Positions 53,798-62,455 of a stretch of 64,000 nt of DNA are shown one piece after another. The position numbers and the translations under genes are program-made. How positions within the stretch are numbered: position 1 is the first letter of the stretch; the number at the start of each line of letters is the position of its first letter. Below the pieces are notes generated by a model. It made no database searches. It was not told the DNA's origin and was given only the letters and a program-made list of their open reading frames with translations. Source of the stretch: Sinorhizobium sojae CCBAU 05684 (GTDB lineage Bacteria > Pseudomonadota > Alphaproteobacteria > Rhizobiales > Rhizobiaceae). The stretch is from positions 2,676,501 to 2,740,500 of the forward strand of contig NZ_CP023067.1 of the NCBI RefSeq assembly GCF_002288525.1, given 5' to 3'.

Positions 53798-54298
53798 GTG
53801 ACAGAAGCCACCACCCCGCCCGTCGCCATCATCATGGGAAGCCAATCGGACTGGGAGACGATGAAGAATGCGGCCGATACGCTCGAGGCGCTCGACATCG
53901 CCTACGAAGCCCGCATCGTCTCCGCACACCGCACGCCCGATCGCCTGGTCCGCTTTGCCAAGGGCGCCCGCGACGAGGGCTTCAAGGTCATCATCGCCGG
54001 TGCCGGCGGGGCCGCTCATCTTCCGGGCATGTGTGCCTCGATGACGCCGTTGCCGGTCTTCGGCGTTCCGGTTCAGTCGAGGGCGCTTTCCGGCCAGGAC
54101 AGCCTGCTGTCGATCGTGCAGATGCCAGCCGGCATCCCGGTCGGCACCCTGGCAATCGGCAAGGCCGGTGCCGTCAATGCCGCCCTGCTCGCTGCCGCCG
54201 TGCTTGCGCTCAGCGATGAGGAGCTGGCCGACCGCCTGGACGACTGGCGTGAACAGCAGAGCGTTTCGGTTGCCGAATACCCGGTGGACGAGGAATGA
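53798..54298 (+). CDS. purE: N5-carboxyaminoimidazole ribonucleotide mutase PurE
   Basis: Second half of the two-enzyme bacterial carboxylation of aminoimidazole ribonucleotide in purine synthesis; takes the carbamate made by PurK. 166 aa starting at a GTG (53798). Class I motifs: [29 protein letters not shown]. It overlaps purK by 4 bases (ATGA). Confidence 0.96.
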   Translation: MTEATTPPVAIIMGSQSDWETMKNAADTLEALDIAYEARIVSAHRTPDRLVRFAKGARDEGFKVIIAGAGGAAHLPGMCASMTPLPVFGVPVQSRALSGQDSLLSIVQMPAGIPVGTLAIGKAGAVNAALLAAAVLALSDEELADRLDDWREQQSVSVAEYPVDEE

Positions 54299-55353
54299 AG
54301 ACCATTGGCATTATCGGCGGCGGTCAGCTTGGCCGCATGCTCGCCATGGCCGCTGCCCGGCTGAACTTCCGTACGGTCATTCTCGAACCGCAACCCGACT
54401 GTCCGGCCGCCCAGGTTGCAAACGCCCAGATCATCGCCGCCTATGACGATCCGCAGGGGCTCGAGCAACTGGTCGAGGCCTCGGACCTGATCACCTACGA
54501 ATTCGAGAATGTCCCGGTTTCCGCGGCCGAGCGGCTCATGGCATCGCGGCCGGTCTTTCCGCCGCCGAAAGCCCTTGAAGTTGCGCAGGACCGGCTGGTC
54601 GAAAAACACTTCATCAACGCCTGCGGCATCGCCACGGCGCGCTTCCACGCGGTCGACAGTCAGGCCGATCTCGAAGCGGCCCTGGCAGATTTCGGCGGTA
54701 CCGGCGTCCTGAAGACCCGGCGTCTCGGCTATGACGGCAAGGGCCAGCGGGTCTTCCGCTCCGCCGAGGACGATCCGTCCGGCGCCTTTGCCGCGCTCGG
54801 CGAGGTGCCGCTCATTCTCGAAAGCTTCGTGTCCTTCGAGCGGGAAATCTCGATCATCGCGGCTCGGGGGCCTGACGGCACAATCGCCAGCTTCGACCCG
54901 GCGGAGAACGTGCATCGCAACGGCATTCTCCACACCTCGACCGTGCCGGCAGCCGTCGACCCGTCCACGGCTGAAGCCGCCCGCGAGGCAGCGACCGCCA
55001 TCCTGAACGCGCTCGGCTATGTCGGCGTCATCGGCGTCGAGTTCTTCGTGCTTGCCGACGGCGGCGTCGTCGCCAATGAGATGGCGCCGCGCGTTCACAA
55101 TTCCGGCCACTGGACGGAGGCAGCCTGCGCCGTATCGCAGTTCGAGCAGCACATCCGCGCCATTGCCGGCCTGCCGCTCGCAGACGCGTCGCGCCACTCC
55201 GATTGCGTCATGCAGAACCTGATCGGCGACGACATTGCCGCAGTCTCCGGCCTGCTCGCCGAGCGCGATGTGCTGGTCCACCTCTATGGCAAGGCCGAGG
55301 CACGCCCGGGTCGCAAGATGGGTCATTTTACCCGGCTCCTCCGGCCTCGTTAG
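54295..55353 (+). CDS. purK: N5-carboxyaminoimidazole ribonucleotide synthetase PurK
   Basis: ATP-grasp enzyme that makes N5-CAIR from AIR, bicarbonate and ATP; 352 aa. N-terminal [11 protein letters not shown] and the ATP-grasp core with [23 protein letters not shown] residues and [12 protein letters not shown] are present. Second gene of the purEK operon. It is followed by rpmJ 168 bases later. Confidence 0.96.
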   Translation: MKTIGIIGGGQLGRMLAMAAARLNFRTVILEPQPDCPAAQVANAQIIAAYDDPQGLEQLVEASDLITYEFENVPVSAAERLMASRPVFPPPKALEVAQDRLVEKHFINACGIATARFHAVDSQADLEAALADFGGTGVLKTRRLGYDGKGQRVFRSAEDDPSGAFAALGEVPLILESFVSFEREISIIAARGPDGTIASFDPAENVHRNGILHTSTVPAAVDPSTAEAAREAATAILNALGYVGVIGVEFFVLADGGVVANEMAPRVHNSGHWTEAACAVSQFEQHIRAIAGLPLADASRHSDCVMQNLIGDDIAAVSGLLAERDVLVHLYGKAEARPGRKMGHFTRLLRPR

Positions 55354-55521
55354 CCACAGGGTTACGCCGGCCGGCGGCAAAATCCCTCCGTCCCGCGGTT
55401 GACACGCCAGCGGCGACACGGTATGTGCCTGCCTACTTGAAAAGCGCGCTTTCCGGCGCGCTTTTGATTGTTGGAATTACCGGGCGAATTTTCGTTCCCC
55501 GAAACCTGCGGATCAGGAAAA

Positions 55522-55647
55522 ATGAAGATCAAGAATTCGCTCAAGTCACTGAAGGCCCGCCACCGCGAAAACCGTCTCGTTCGCCGCAAGGGCCGCGTCT
55601 ACATCATCAACAAGCTGAACCCGCGCTTCAAGGCACGCCAGGGCTGA
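55522..55647 (+). CDS. rpmJ: 50S ribosomal protein L36 (zinc-free form)
   Basis: 41 aa, ATG at 55522 to [43 protein letters not shown] is the L36 C-minus sequence, without the zinc-binding cysteines and His of the usual L36. This matches the zinc-free L31 in this window, consistent with the alphaproteobacterial pattern. Confidence 0.95.
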   Translation: MKIKNSLKSLKARHRENRLVRRKGRVYIINKLNPRFKARQG

Positions 55648-55748
55648 GCCCTCGCGGCGGCCCTTGCCGCTTGCCTGATCGTCGGTCGCTTCGGTGATCC
55701 ATCATATTTGATTTTGATCTTGCGCCATGGCGGGCTACGATGCCCGCC

Positions 55749-56351
55749 ATGCGCATTTTTGTGACTTTGATTCTGGCGTCCTCCGCCTTGGCCATTTCGA
55801 TGGCGTCCGGCACTCCGCTCCCGGCCGCCGAGGCTTCGCCGCAATCCGAGACGGCCAGTCTCGCAACACCCGAGCAGCAGCTCGATTCCCTGTTTGCCGA
55901 ACTGAAGAAAGAGCGCGATGAGGATCGGGCGCGGGACGTCGCCAACCGCATCCGACTGCAATGGCAGGATTCCGGTAGCGCGACCGTCAATCTGCTCATG
56001 CAATGGGCGGACAAGGCGATCTCCGACGACAAGAAGTCGATGGCACTTGATATCCTCGACCAGGTCATCGTTCTCGCGCCCAAATATGTGGAGGGCTGGA
56101 ATCGTCGCGCCACGCTGCATTATCAGATGGGTAATTTTCGCAAGTCGATGTCGGACGTCAGCCGCGTGCTGCTACTCGAACCAAGGCATTTCGGCGCCAT
56201 CGCCGGCATGGCGACGATGCTCGACGACGCCGGCAAGAGCGAGCTCGCCCTGCGAGCCTGGCAGCAGTTTCTCGACATCTACCCGTCGGACCGGAAAGCG
56301 CAGGAGCAGCTCGGCGCGCTGGCGGAAAAGCTCGCCGGCAGCCGGACCTGA
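55749..56351 (+). CDS. TPR-repeat protein, exported
   Basis: 200 aa from the ATG at 55749 (MRIFVTLILASSALAISM); an in-frame ATG lies three codons upstream. Signal peptide about 1-20, then acidic linker and tetratricopeptide-like helices (ALDILDQVIVLAPKYVEGWNRRATLHYQMGNF, ALRAWQQFLDIYP). Likely a periplasmic protein scaffold. Function unknown; not co-transcribed with rpmJ as far as seen. Confidence 0.8.
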   Translation: MRIFVTLILASSALAISMASGTPLPAAEASPQSETASLATPEQQLDSLFAELKKERDEDRARDVANRIRLQWQDSGSATVNLLMQWADKAISDDKKSMALDILDQVIVLAPKYVEGWNRRATLHYQMGNFRKSMSDVSRVLLLEPRHFGAIAGMATMLDDAGKSELALRAWQQFLDIYPSDRKAQEQLGALAEKLAGSRT

Positions 56352-56356
56352 TCTAA

Positions 56357-56620
56357 CGCATCGGACCAATTCTCGGAAAGCGCTATGTGTAGATCCAATG
56401 GTTTAGAGCGCCCTCGGCGTACGGAGTCGTACTGAAGGACGCACGCCCGTGTGAGTAATCGCAGCGCAATCGTAGGTCCCTCATTGACCTGCCGGCATCT
56501 CTCCCCCAAGCGGGCGAAGGGACCCGCAGCACGCGTCCACCCCCTTCTCCCCGCCTGCTGGAGCAAGCTCCGCCCGTGAAATGGGTCAAGGGCAGTGGCT
56601 CTCGCCTCCGAAGCGGCGGC
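56357..56620. other. Intergenic stretch between the TPR protein and pyk stops
   Basis: Begins with a decayed GCATCGG...CGGAAAGCGC remnant of the palindromic repeat (56357-56390) and continues with unstructured GC-rich sequence. The TPR-protein and pyk stops converge here; no gene is supported and no clear terminator is seen. Confidence 0.4.
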
Positions 56621-58063
56621 TCAAATGCCCGTCAAACCGTCCGAATTGATGTAGGCGATACGCAGCATGTTGGTGGCGCCGGGCGTTCCGAGCGGCACGC
56701 CGGCGGAGATGATGATGCGGTCTCCCGGATTGGAGAAGCCTTCGCTAACGGCAATGCGGCAGGCTCGGTTGACCATGTCGTCGAGGTCCTTCGCGTCTTC
56801 GGTGACGACGCAATGGAGCCCCCACACGACCGAGAGGCGCCTCGCCGTTTCGACGATCGGCGAAAGGGCGATGAGCGGGACTTGCGGGCGCTCCCGCGCC
56901 GCACGCAGGCCCGTGGCGCCGGAGGACGTGTAACAGACGATCGCGGAAAGATTGAGCGTTTCAGCGATCTGGTGGGCGGCAAGCGAAATGGCGTCGGCGC
57001 CGGTCGCCTCGGGCGGCGTGCGCTGGGCATAGATGATGCCCGAATAATGCGGGTCGCGCTCGACATTGCTCGCGATCGAAGCCATGGTCGCAACCGCTTC
57101 GATCGGATATTCCCCGGAGGCGGATTCGGCCGAAAGCATCACCGCGTCGGCGCCCTCGAACACGGCGGTCGCCACGTCCGACACTTCCGCGCGCGTCGGC
57201 ACCGGCGCCGAGATCATCGATTCCAGCATCTGAGTGGCGACCACCACCGGCTTACCGGCGCGACGGCAGGCGCGCGTCAATCGCTTCTGGAGGCCGGGGA
57301 CTGATTCGAGCGGCATTTCGACGCCGAGATCGCCACGCGCCACCATAAGCGCATCGGACAATTCGATGATCTCGTCGATGCGCTCGATCGCCTGCGGCTT
57401 TTCGATCTTCGACATAAGCCCGACGCGGCCGCGCGCGATCTTGCGCACCTCGGCAATATCCTCCGGACGCTGGATGAAGGAGAGCGCCACCCAGTCGATC
57501 TGCTCCGTGGCCAGCACCGCGTCGAGATCGGAGCGATCCTTGTCCGTCAGCGCTCCGACACCGAGCAGCGTATCCGGCAGGCTGACGCCCTTGCGGTCCG
57601 AGATCTTCGTGCCGGAGACCACAGTGGTCACGATGCTGTTGCCGTCGACCTTTTCGGCGCGCAAATGCAACTTGCCGTCATCGATCAGCAGGCGATCGCC
57701 AGGTTTCACCGCCTGGAGTATTTCGGGATGCGGGAGATAGACGCGCGTGTTGTCACCAGGCACGTCCTTGTTGTCGAGCGTGAAGGTCTGGCCGATCGCG
57801 AGCTCGACCTTGCCGTCGGCGAACTTGCCGACGCGCAGCTTCGGCCCCTGCAGGTCGGCCAGGATCCCGATCGGGCGGCCGCAACGCTCTTCGACGGCGC
57901 GGATCCGCGTAATCAATGTGCGCATGACTTCGTGGCTGGCATGGCTCATGTTGATGCGAAACAGATCAGCCCCCGCCTCGTGCAGTTTCTGAATGGTCTG
58001 CTCCTCGGCCGATGCCGGTCCGAGCGTGGCGAGAATTTTGACTTTTCTGTTCCGTCTCATCAA
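56621..58063 (-). CDS. pyk: Pyruvate kinase
   Basis: Final glycolytic kinase, 480 aa. N-terminal KILATLGPAS, FRINMSHAS, DLQGPKLRVG, then MVARGDLGVE, the MLESM site and the MLSAESASGEYP motif are intact. Allosteric C-terminal domain follows. The start (58063) overlaps the DUF1036 stop by 4 bases, so the two are one transcript. Confidence 0.96.
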   Translation of the reverse strand: MMRRNRKVKILATLGPASAEEQTIQKLHEAGADLFRINMSHASHEVMRTLITRIRAVEERCGRPIGILADLQGPKLRVGKFADGKVELAIGQTFTLDNKDVPGDNTRVYLPHPEILQAVKPGDRLLIDDGKLHLRAEKVDGNSIVTTVVSGTKISDRKGVSLPDTLLGVGALTDKDRSDLDAVLATEQIDWVALSFIQRPEDIAEVRKIARGRVGLMSKIEKPQAIERIDEIIELSDALMVARGDLGVEMPLESVPGLQKRLTRACRRAGKPVVVATQMLESMISAPVPTRAEVSDVATAVFEGADAVMLSAESASGEYPIEAVATMASIASNVERDPHYSGIIYAQRTPPEATGADAISLAAHQIAETLNLSAIVCYTSSGATGLRAARERPQVPLIALSPIVETARRLSVVWGLHCVVTEDAKDLDDMVNRACRIAVSEGFSNPGDRIIISAGVPLGTPGATNMLRIAYINSDGLTGI

Positions 58064-58497
58064 TTCTGGCTTTCCTGCGTGCCGGGTGTGTCGGAAAGCT
58101 GAACCATCCAGCTTCCCTGCCGCCCTGTGTCGTATTCCTTGAAGCCCATGCGCTGGAAGCCGCGTGCGTAGCAGTCCTCAACGCCGACAATCTTGAACTC
58201 GTTCTCCGCGACGCACATGTTGACGTCGCCCGTCCAGCGGCCGCCCTTGGCCGCATCTTCCGCGTAAAGATAGTAATAGCGCGACTGGAGCTCGCCCTCG
58301 ATCAGAGTGGCGCAGGTCGTTGCCGGCACCTGCCACCAGCCCTCCGTCACCCAGCCCTCTTCGGCGCGATAGCCTATCGCCACTCCGACCAGGGTTTGAG
58401 TGCCGTTGCAGACGCGAAAGTCGGCGCGAGCCTCGCCCGCAAACAGGAACGAACCGGATATAGCCAAGGAAAACAGGAGGGCAGGCCCCAATGTCAT
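58060..58497 (-). CDS. DUF1036 exported protein
   Basis: 145 aa from the ATG at 58497 (MTLGPALLFSLAISG); signal peptide about 1-26 (cleavage after ARA). DUF1036 fold: DFRVCNGTQTLVGVAIGYRAEEGW, WWQVPATTCATLIEG, CYARGFQRMGFKEYDTG. Three conserved cysteines can form disulfides. Family function is unknown. It is upstream of pyk in the same direction and overlaps it by 4 bases. Confidence 0.85.
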   Translation of the reverse strand: MTLGPALLFSLAISGSFLFAGEARADFRVCNGTQTLVGVAIGYRAEEGWVTEGWWQVPATTCATLIEGELQSRYYYLYAEDAAKGGRWTGDVNMCVAENEFKIVGVEDCYARGFQRMGFKEYDTGRQGSWMVQLSDTPGTQESQN

Positions 58498-58728
58498 CGT
58501 CCCCGGCTTCGCTTCGGAAAATGGATGTCTGAACACGGTTTCCTGCGGAACTCCGTTTTGATTTGCATGGCACTTTCTTGCGACGGCCAGCCCCGAAAGT
58601 CAACGCAACTCTAATCGATTATATTCTCCATTCCTGTGACAGAAGCTGCCGAACTTGCGCCTTTTTCTTGCGGAAGGCAATTTTGCATGCGATCAGGTTG
58701 CGACCTTCGAATCCCAGCAGAAAACGGC

Positions 58729-59547
58729 ATGCGGCACTACTCCCCTTACGAGATCATCAAGGGCAATCCGGCGAAAGGTCTCGTGCTTCTGGCAGACCAT
58801 GCGATGAACCGGCTGCCGCCTGAATACGACAGGCTCGGCCTTCCGGAAGGCGCCTTCGAGCGCCACATCGCCTATGACATCGGCATCGAGCCGCTCACAC
58901 GGCAGCTCTCGGCGGCGCTCGACGCACCGGCGGTTCTCGGCTGCTTTTCGCGTCTCCTGATCGATCCGAACCGCGGCGAGGACGACCCGACGCTGATCAT
59001 GAAGATTTCCGACGGAGCCATCGTCCCGGGCAACCATCCGATCGCCGAAGAGGAATGGCAGAGGCGGCTGAACCGCTTTCACCGCCCCTATCACCAGGCA
59101 GTCTCCCAGACGATTGCCGAAGTCGCGGCCACCGGCGGGAGGGCTCCGCTGGTCATTTCGCTGCACTCCTTCACACCCGCCTGGAAGGGCGTGGCACGGC
59201 CCTGGCACGCGGCCGTGCTCTGGGACAACGACCCGCGCGCAGTGTTTCCGCTGATCGAACGGCTCGAGGCGGCAGGCGACATCGTCGTCGGCAACAACGA
59301 GCCCTATGACGGCGCACTCCGGGGCGATACCATGTACCGGCACTGCATGGCGCCCGGCATCCCCCATGCGCTGATCGAGGTACGGCAAGACCTGATTGCC
59401 GATGATGCGGGCGTTGCCGCCTGGACCGAGCGCCTGGCGCCCATTCTCGCGGCCCTAAACGCCATGCCGGCGCTCCACGCCTATAAGCGGCACCCTTCGC
59501 GCACGGGCGCCTATCAGGACGGCGATGAAGAGGAGAGACTGCCATGA
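58729..59547 (+). CDS. N-formylglutamate amidohydrolase family protein
   Basis: 272 aa from the ATG at 58729 (MRHYSPYEIIKGN); the frame is open 31 codons upstream. Zinc/substrate residues are visible in LLADHAMNRLP, the GIEPLTRQLSAAL stretch, SLHSFTPAW, and VGNNEPYDGALRGDTMYRH. These cleave N-formylglutamate or related acyl groups in histidine and other catabolism. No hut genes adjoin it, so it may be a housekeeping paralogue. Its stop overlaps the next gene. Confidence 0.88.
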   Translation: MRHYSPYEIIKGNPAKGLVLLADHAMNRLPPEYDRLGLPEGAFERHIAYDIGIEPLTRQLSAALDAPAVLGCFSRLLIDPNRGEDDPTLIMKISDGAIVPGNHPIAEEEWQRRLNRFHRPYHQAVSQTIAEVAATGGRAPLVISLHSFTPAWKGVARPWHAAVLWDNDPRAVFPLIERLEAAGDIVVGNNEPYDGALRGDTMYRHCMAPGIPHALIEVRQDLIADDAGVAAWTERLAPILAALNAMPALHAYKRHPSRTGAYQDGDEEERLP

Positions 59548-59849
59548 CCGAGATAAGTGCCGAACAACGCGTGGCCCTTGAAGCCGCCGCGTTTCGCCGG
59601 CTGGTCGAGCATTTGCGTAAGCGCAGCGACGTCCAGAACATCGATCTGATGAATCTCGCCGGCTTCTGCCGCAATTGCCTGTCGAACTGGTATCGTGAGG
59701 CGGCCGAGGTTTCCGGGATCGCGATGAGCAAGGAAGAATCGCGCGAGGTCATCTACGGCATGGCCTATGAGGAGTGGCGATCACGCCACCAGACGGATGC
59801 ATCGGCCGAGCAGAAGGCCGCCTTCGAGCGCAGCCGGCCAAAGGAATAG
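59544..59849 (+). CDS. DUF1244 family protein
   Basis: 101 aa, ATG overlaps the stop of the previous gene (ATGA). FRRLVEHLRKRSDVQNIDLMN, AGFCRNCLSNWYREAAE and GMAYEEWRSRHQ match DUF1244. The paired cysteines in FCRNC hint at a metal or redox site. Function unknown but widespread in proteobacteria; co-transcribed with the amidohydrolase. Confidence 0.88.
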   Translation: MTEISAEQRVALEAAAFRRLVEHLRKRSDVQNIDLMNLAGFCRNCLSNWYREAAEVSGIAMSKEESREVIYGMAYEEWRSRHQTDASAEQKAAFERSRPKE

Positions 59850-59857
59850 AGAGATTT

Positions 59858-59885
59858 TGCAGTCAGGTGGAATCACCTGACGTCG
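59858..59885. repeat. Hairpin repeat GTCAGGTG/CACCTGAC before gapR
   Basis: GTCAGGTG (59862-59869) and CACCTGAC (59874-59881) form a perfect 8-base stem with a four-base loop, extended by TTGC and GCAA outside. It follows the DUF1244 stop by 12 bases and may also act as a weak 3' hairpin. Confidence 0.6.
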
Positions 59886-60097
59886 CAAGAAATGCGGGGA
59901 GAGCAAACAGAGAGAGCGGCGGTCGCGAACGCCTGTGAGCGCATCCGCTGTAGTGTAGCTGCAGAAGCAGGAGAATGCGGCGCCTGTGTGTAGCGCGGCA
60001 GGAAATGCGGGCGTTGTTGCGCAATCACCCTTGACCTCGACGGCGGTTCGCGGCAGGTCACAGCACCTGCAAATTCATTCCCCAAAAGGAGAAGACC

Positions 60098-60364
60098 ATG
60101 TCCGATGCTCAAGGCTTCGCACGCGATCAGCTTCGCGCTTTCATCGAACGGATCGAACGGCTGGAAGAGGAGAAGAAGACCATCGCGGACGACATCAAGG
60201 ACGTCTATGGCGAAGCAAAGTCGATGGGCTTCGACACGAAGATCCTGCGCAAGGTGATCTCGATCCGCAAGCAGGATCAGGACGAGCGCATGGAACAGGA
60301 GGCGATCCTCGACACTTACCTGCAGGCGCTGGGCATGATGCCTGCGGCCGAGGACGCGGCGTAA
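60098..60364 (+). CDS. gapR: Nucleoid-associated protein GapR (DUF2312)
   Basis: 88 aa with [37 protein letters not shown] and [18 protein letters not shown]. This is the alphaproteobacterial GapR family, a chromatin protein that clamps overtwisted DNA ahead of replication and transcription and stimulates topoisomerases. ATG 60098 has AAGGAG upstream. Single gene, ended by a bidirectional terminator. Confidence 0.94.
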   Translation: MSDAQGFARDQLRAFIERIERLEEEKKTIADDIKDVYGEAKSMGFDTKILRKVISIRKQDQDERMEQEAILDTYLQALGMMPAAEDAA

Positions 60365-60413
60365 GCCGACGCGGCTGGACCGCGTCTACGCTCGTACCGT
60401 TGCCCACAAACGA

Positions 60414-60440
60414 AAAAGTCCGCCGACCGGCGGACCTTTT
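60414..60440. terminator. Bidirectional terminator between gapR and the DUF882 gene
   Basis: GTCCGCCG (60418-60425) and CGGCGGAC (60428-60435) form an 8-base stem with AAAAA on one side and CTTTT on the other. It lies between two converging genes (gapR stop 60364, DUF882 stop 60458). Confidence 0.85.
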
Positions 60441-60457
60441 CGGTTCTGCGAAGGGTC

Positions 60458-62275
60458 TCAATTGGTACTGAACCTCTTCACTTCCATGAAGTTCACGGCA
60501 TTGCCGCTGAAGCGGGCCGTGTCGACCGCGCCGGCATCGCTGGAGAAGCCGGCGGCATAAACCGTCGTGGGCGCGGCCCTGAGCGAGCTGCTGACGAAAC
60601 GTGGGGCCTTGACCGGTTTCGACAACGTCGCGACACGGCCTGTCGACAGAGCCCATTCGGAAATGATCTTCTGCGTCAGCTTCGGCTCGGTGCGCACCGC
60701 GGCGCGCGACGCGGCCGCCGCATCCCGCTTCTTCGGCCGCGCGCCCTTCGATGGCGCATCCGCCTGCGTATCGAAGGCACTGTCGAAAATCGAAGCACTG
60801 CCGTTCGTTTCCGGTTGCGGCGCATAGGCCGCCGCGCGTAGCGCCGGAGCCTCGACCTTCCGCCCGGCCGCGGCGCTCGGCGCGGCCAGCGCTACCTGCG
60901 TGCCGGTCTCTGCCGGCACATTCAGCGGCTCGGCTATTGACGCGACGGCCGGACGATCAGCGACGGTCGGGACCGTGACCTCGACCTCTGCAACGGCGGC
61001 AAGCGCGGCCTGGCCCGCCGGGCGCATGTCCGGCACCGGCACGAAGCCCAGTTCGTCAACCCCGCCATCGGCAGAGGCCAGCAGCGTTTCGCCGGCAGCG
61101 GCCGCTTCACCCCGGTCGAGCATCTGCGGCACAGGCACCGCAAGCGAACTCAGATCGGTAAATTCCGAACCCGATGCCGTCGACGTCTGCGGCATCGCCG
61201 CCGCCAGTGCCTGCTCGGCGCTGTTCTTCTCCGGCGCGACGAGCGCAACGGCTACGCCGCTTTCGGCAGGCGCTTCCTTGAAGGCCGGACGTACGCTCGG
61301 AACGGGCGCGTTGAAATTCTGCTGGCCATCGGCGGAGGTCGCGACACCCGGCAATCCTTCCTGGCTTGACGCGGCCCGCACCGCAGCCGGAGCCGCCGTT
61401 TCGCCGGCGTCGGGCGCGCCGGCGGCGATCGCCGTCGGCTCTTCATCCTCGTCCCCGCCGCCGAAGAGCATGGCAAGCAGATTGCGGCGCTTGCCGACGT
61501 CGCCCGGGCCCTTGGCCCCGCCGCCCGCCACCTCGATCGCCGATGCTCCAACGCGACGCTTGTAATCGGCAACAGCCTGCTGGTAGCCGGGAAGCGGTCT
61601 GCCGTCGGCAGGAATATGCATGGTCCTGCCGTCCGGGAAGAGCCGCACAAGCTCGTTGCGCGTCATGCGCGGCCAGGCGCGCACGCCGCCGACATCCATA
61701 TGCACGAAGGGAGAGCCCGAGGTCGGGTAATAGCCGACGCCGCCGACCTGGAACTTCATGCCGATTTCACGGAGAGTCTTGAGTTTGACGTCCGGCAGAT
61801 AGAAGTCCATCGCCTTGCCGAGCATGTGCTGGCTCTTCTTGGCGACGCCCTTCGAGCGCGACCGGAGCAAGGAGTTCGTGGCCGGCGAGCGATAGGCGGA
61901 GACGACGTGGATGTAATCGCGCGAACCGCTCTTCTGGTAGACTTCCCAAATCAGGTCCAAAAGGCGCGGATCCATGTTTGTCGGCTCGTTTCGCCGCCAG
62001 TCGCGCAGGAGTCGGTTGACCTGCTGCAAGCCCTTCGAATCATAACGGCCGTTGCGCTTGTAGGTGATCTGCGCCTTTTCCTTGGTATGAATGAAATAGA
62101 GCTTCAGCGTCCGCGTCTGGCCGGCTGCCTCGACCGGCGGTGCCATGCCGGGGGTCACCAGCGAACAGGCCAGAGCAATGGCGGCAAGAACCTTCGGCGC
62201 CGCACGGGCGACAGCCGAGCAGAGTCTGTGCGCTAAGGAACCGACCGGTTCCTCCAAACCGAACAAATTTGGCAT
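60458..62275 (-). CDS. DUF882 (YcbK-like, peptidase M15 fold) protein with a long low-complexity tail
   Basis: 605 aa. A signal peptide or anchor is at about 28-50, and the DUF882 domain at about 55-235 has zinc-site residues His150 and Asp157 (SQHMLGKAMDF) and His192/Asp194 (VHMDVG), as in YcbK/VanX-type D,D-peptidases. After residue 240 there is a 365-residue Ala/Val/Pro-rich tail with repeated VPxxRPA-type and similar short motifs. The tail has no fold visible by eye and is probably disordered, so it may be an adhesion or interaction region in the periplasm. Cell wall role inferred. Confidence 0.8.
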   Translation of the reverse strand: MPNLFGLEEPVGSLAHRLCSAVARAAPKVLAAIALACSLVTPGMAPPVEAAGQTRTLKLYFIHTKEKAQITYKRNGRYDSKGLQQVNRLLRDWRRNEPTNMDPRLLDLIWEVYQKSGSRDYIHVVSAYRSPATNSLLRSRSKGVAKKSQHMLGKAMDFYLPDVKLKTLREIGMKFQVGGVGYYPTSGSPFVHMDVGGVRAWPRMTRNELVRLFPDGRTMHIPADGRPLPGYQQAVADYKRRVGASAIEVAGGGAKGPGDVGKRRNLLAMLFGGGDEDEEPTAIAAGAPDAGETAAPAAVRAASSQEGLPGVATSADGQQNFNAPVPSVRPAFKEAPAESGVAVALVAPEKNSAEQALAAAMPQTSTASGSEFTDLSSLAVPVPQMLDRGEAAAAGETLLASADGGVDELGFVPVPDMRPAGQAALAAVAEVEVTVPTVADRPAVASIAEPLNVPAETGTQVALAAPSAAAGRKVEAPALRAAAYAPQPETNGSASIFDSAFDTQADAPSKGARPKKRDAAAASRAAVRTEPKLTQKIISEWALSTGRVATLSKPVKAPRFVSSSLRAAPTTVYAAGFSSDAGAVDTARFSGNAVNFMEVKRFSTN

Positions 62276-62380
62276 TCAATCCCCGTCCGACGGACAACCG
62301 TGCTTTTGCCGTGTCACATGACTGTCAATTAAGGTGACAGAATGGCAAATATGCCACAGTGGTCACCGCTCCATATAATA

Positions 62381-62397
62381 TAGTGAACGGTTCACTA
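62381..62397. promoter_or_regulatory. Perfect palindrome TAGTGAACGGTTCACTA upstream of the DUF882 gene
   Basis: TAGTGAAC (62381-62388) and GTTCACTA (62390-62397) are exact inverted repeats around one central base. It lies 106 bases before the DUF882 start and resembles TetR-family operators. No TetR gene is present in the window. Confidence 0.6.
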
Positions 62398-62455
62398 ACA
62401 AGGTCTAAACGGAGCGACGGAATTTGCGCAGCGAACAGGGTGTGAATACGTCGAA

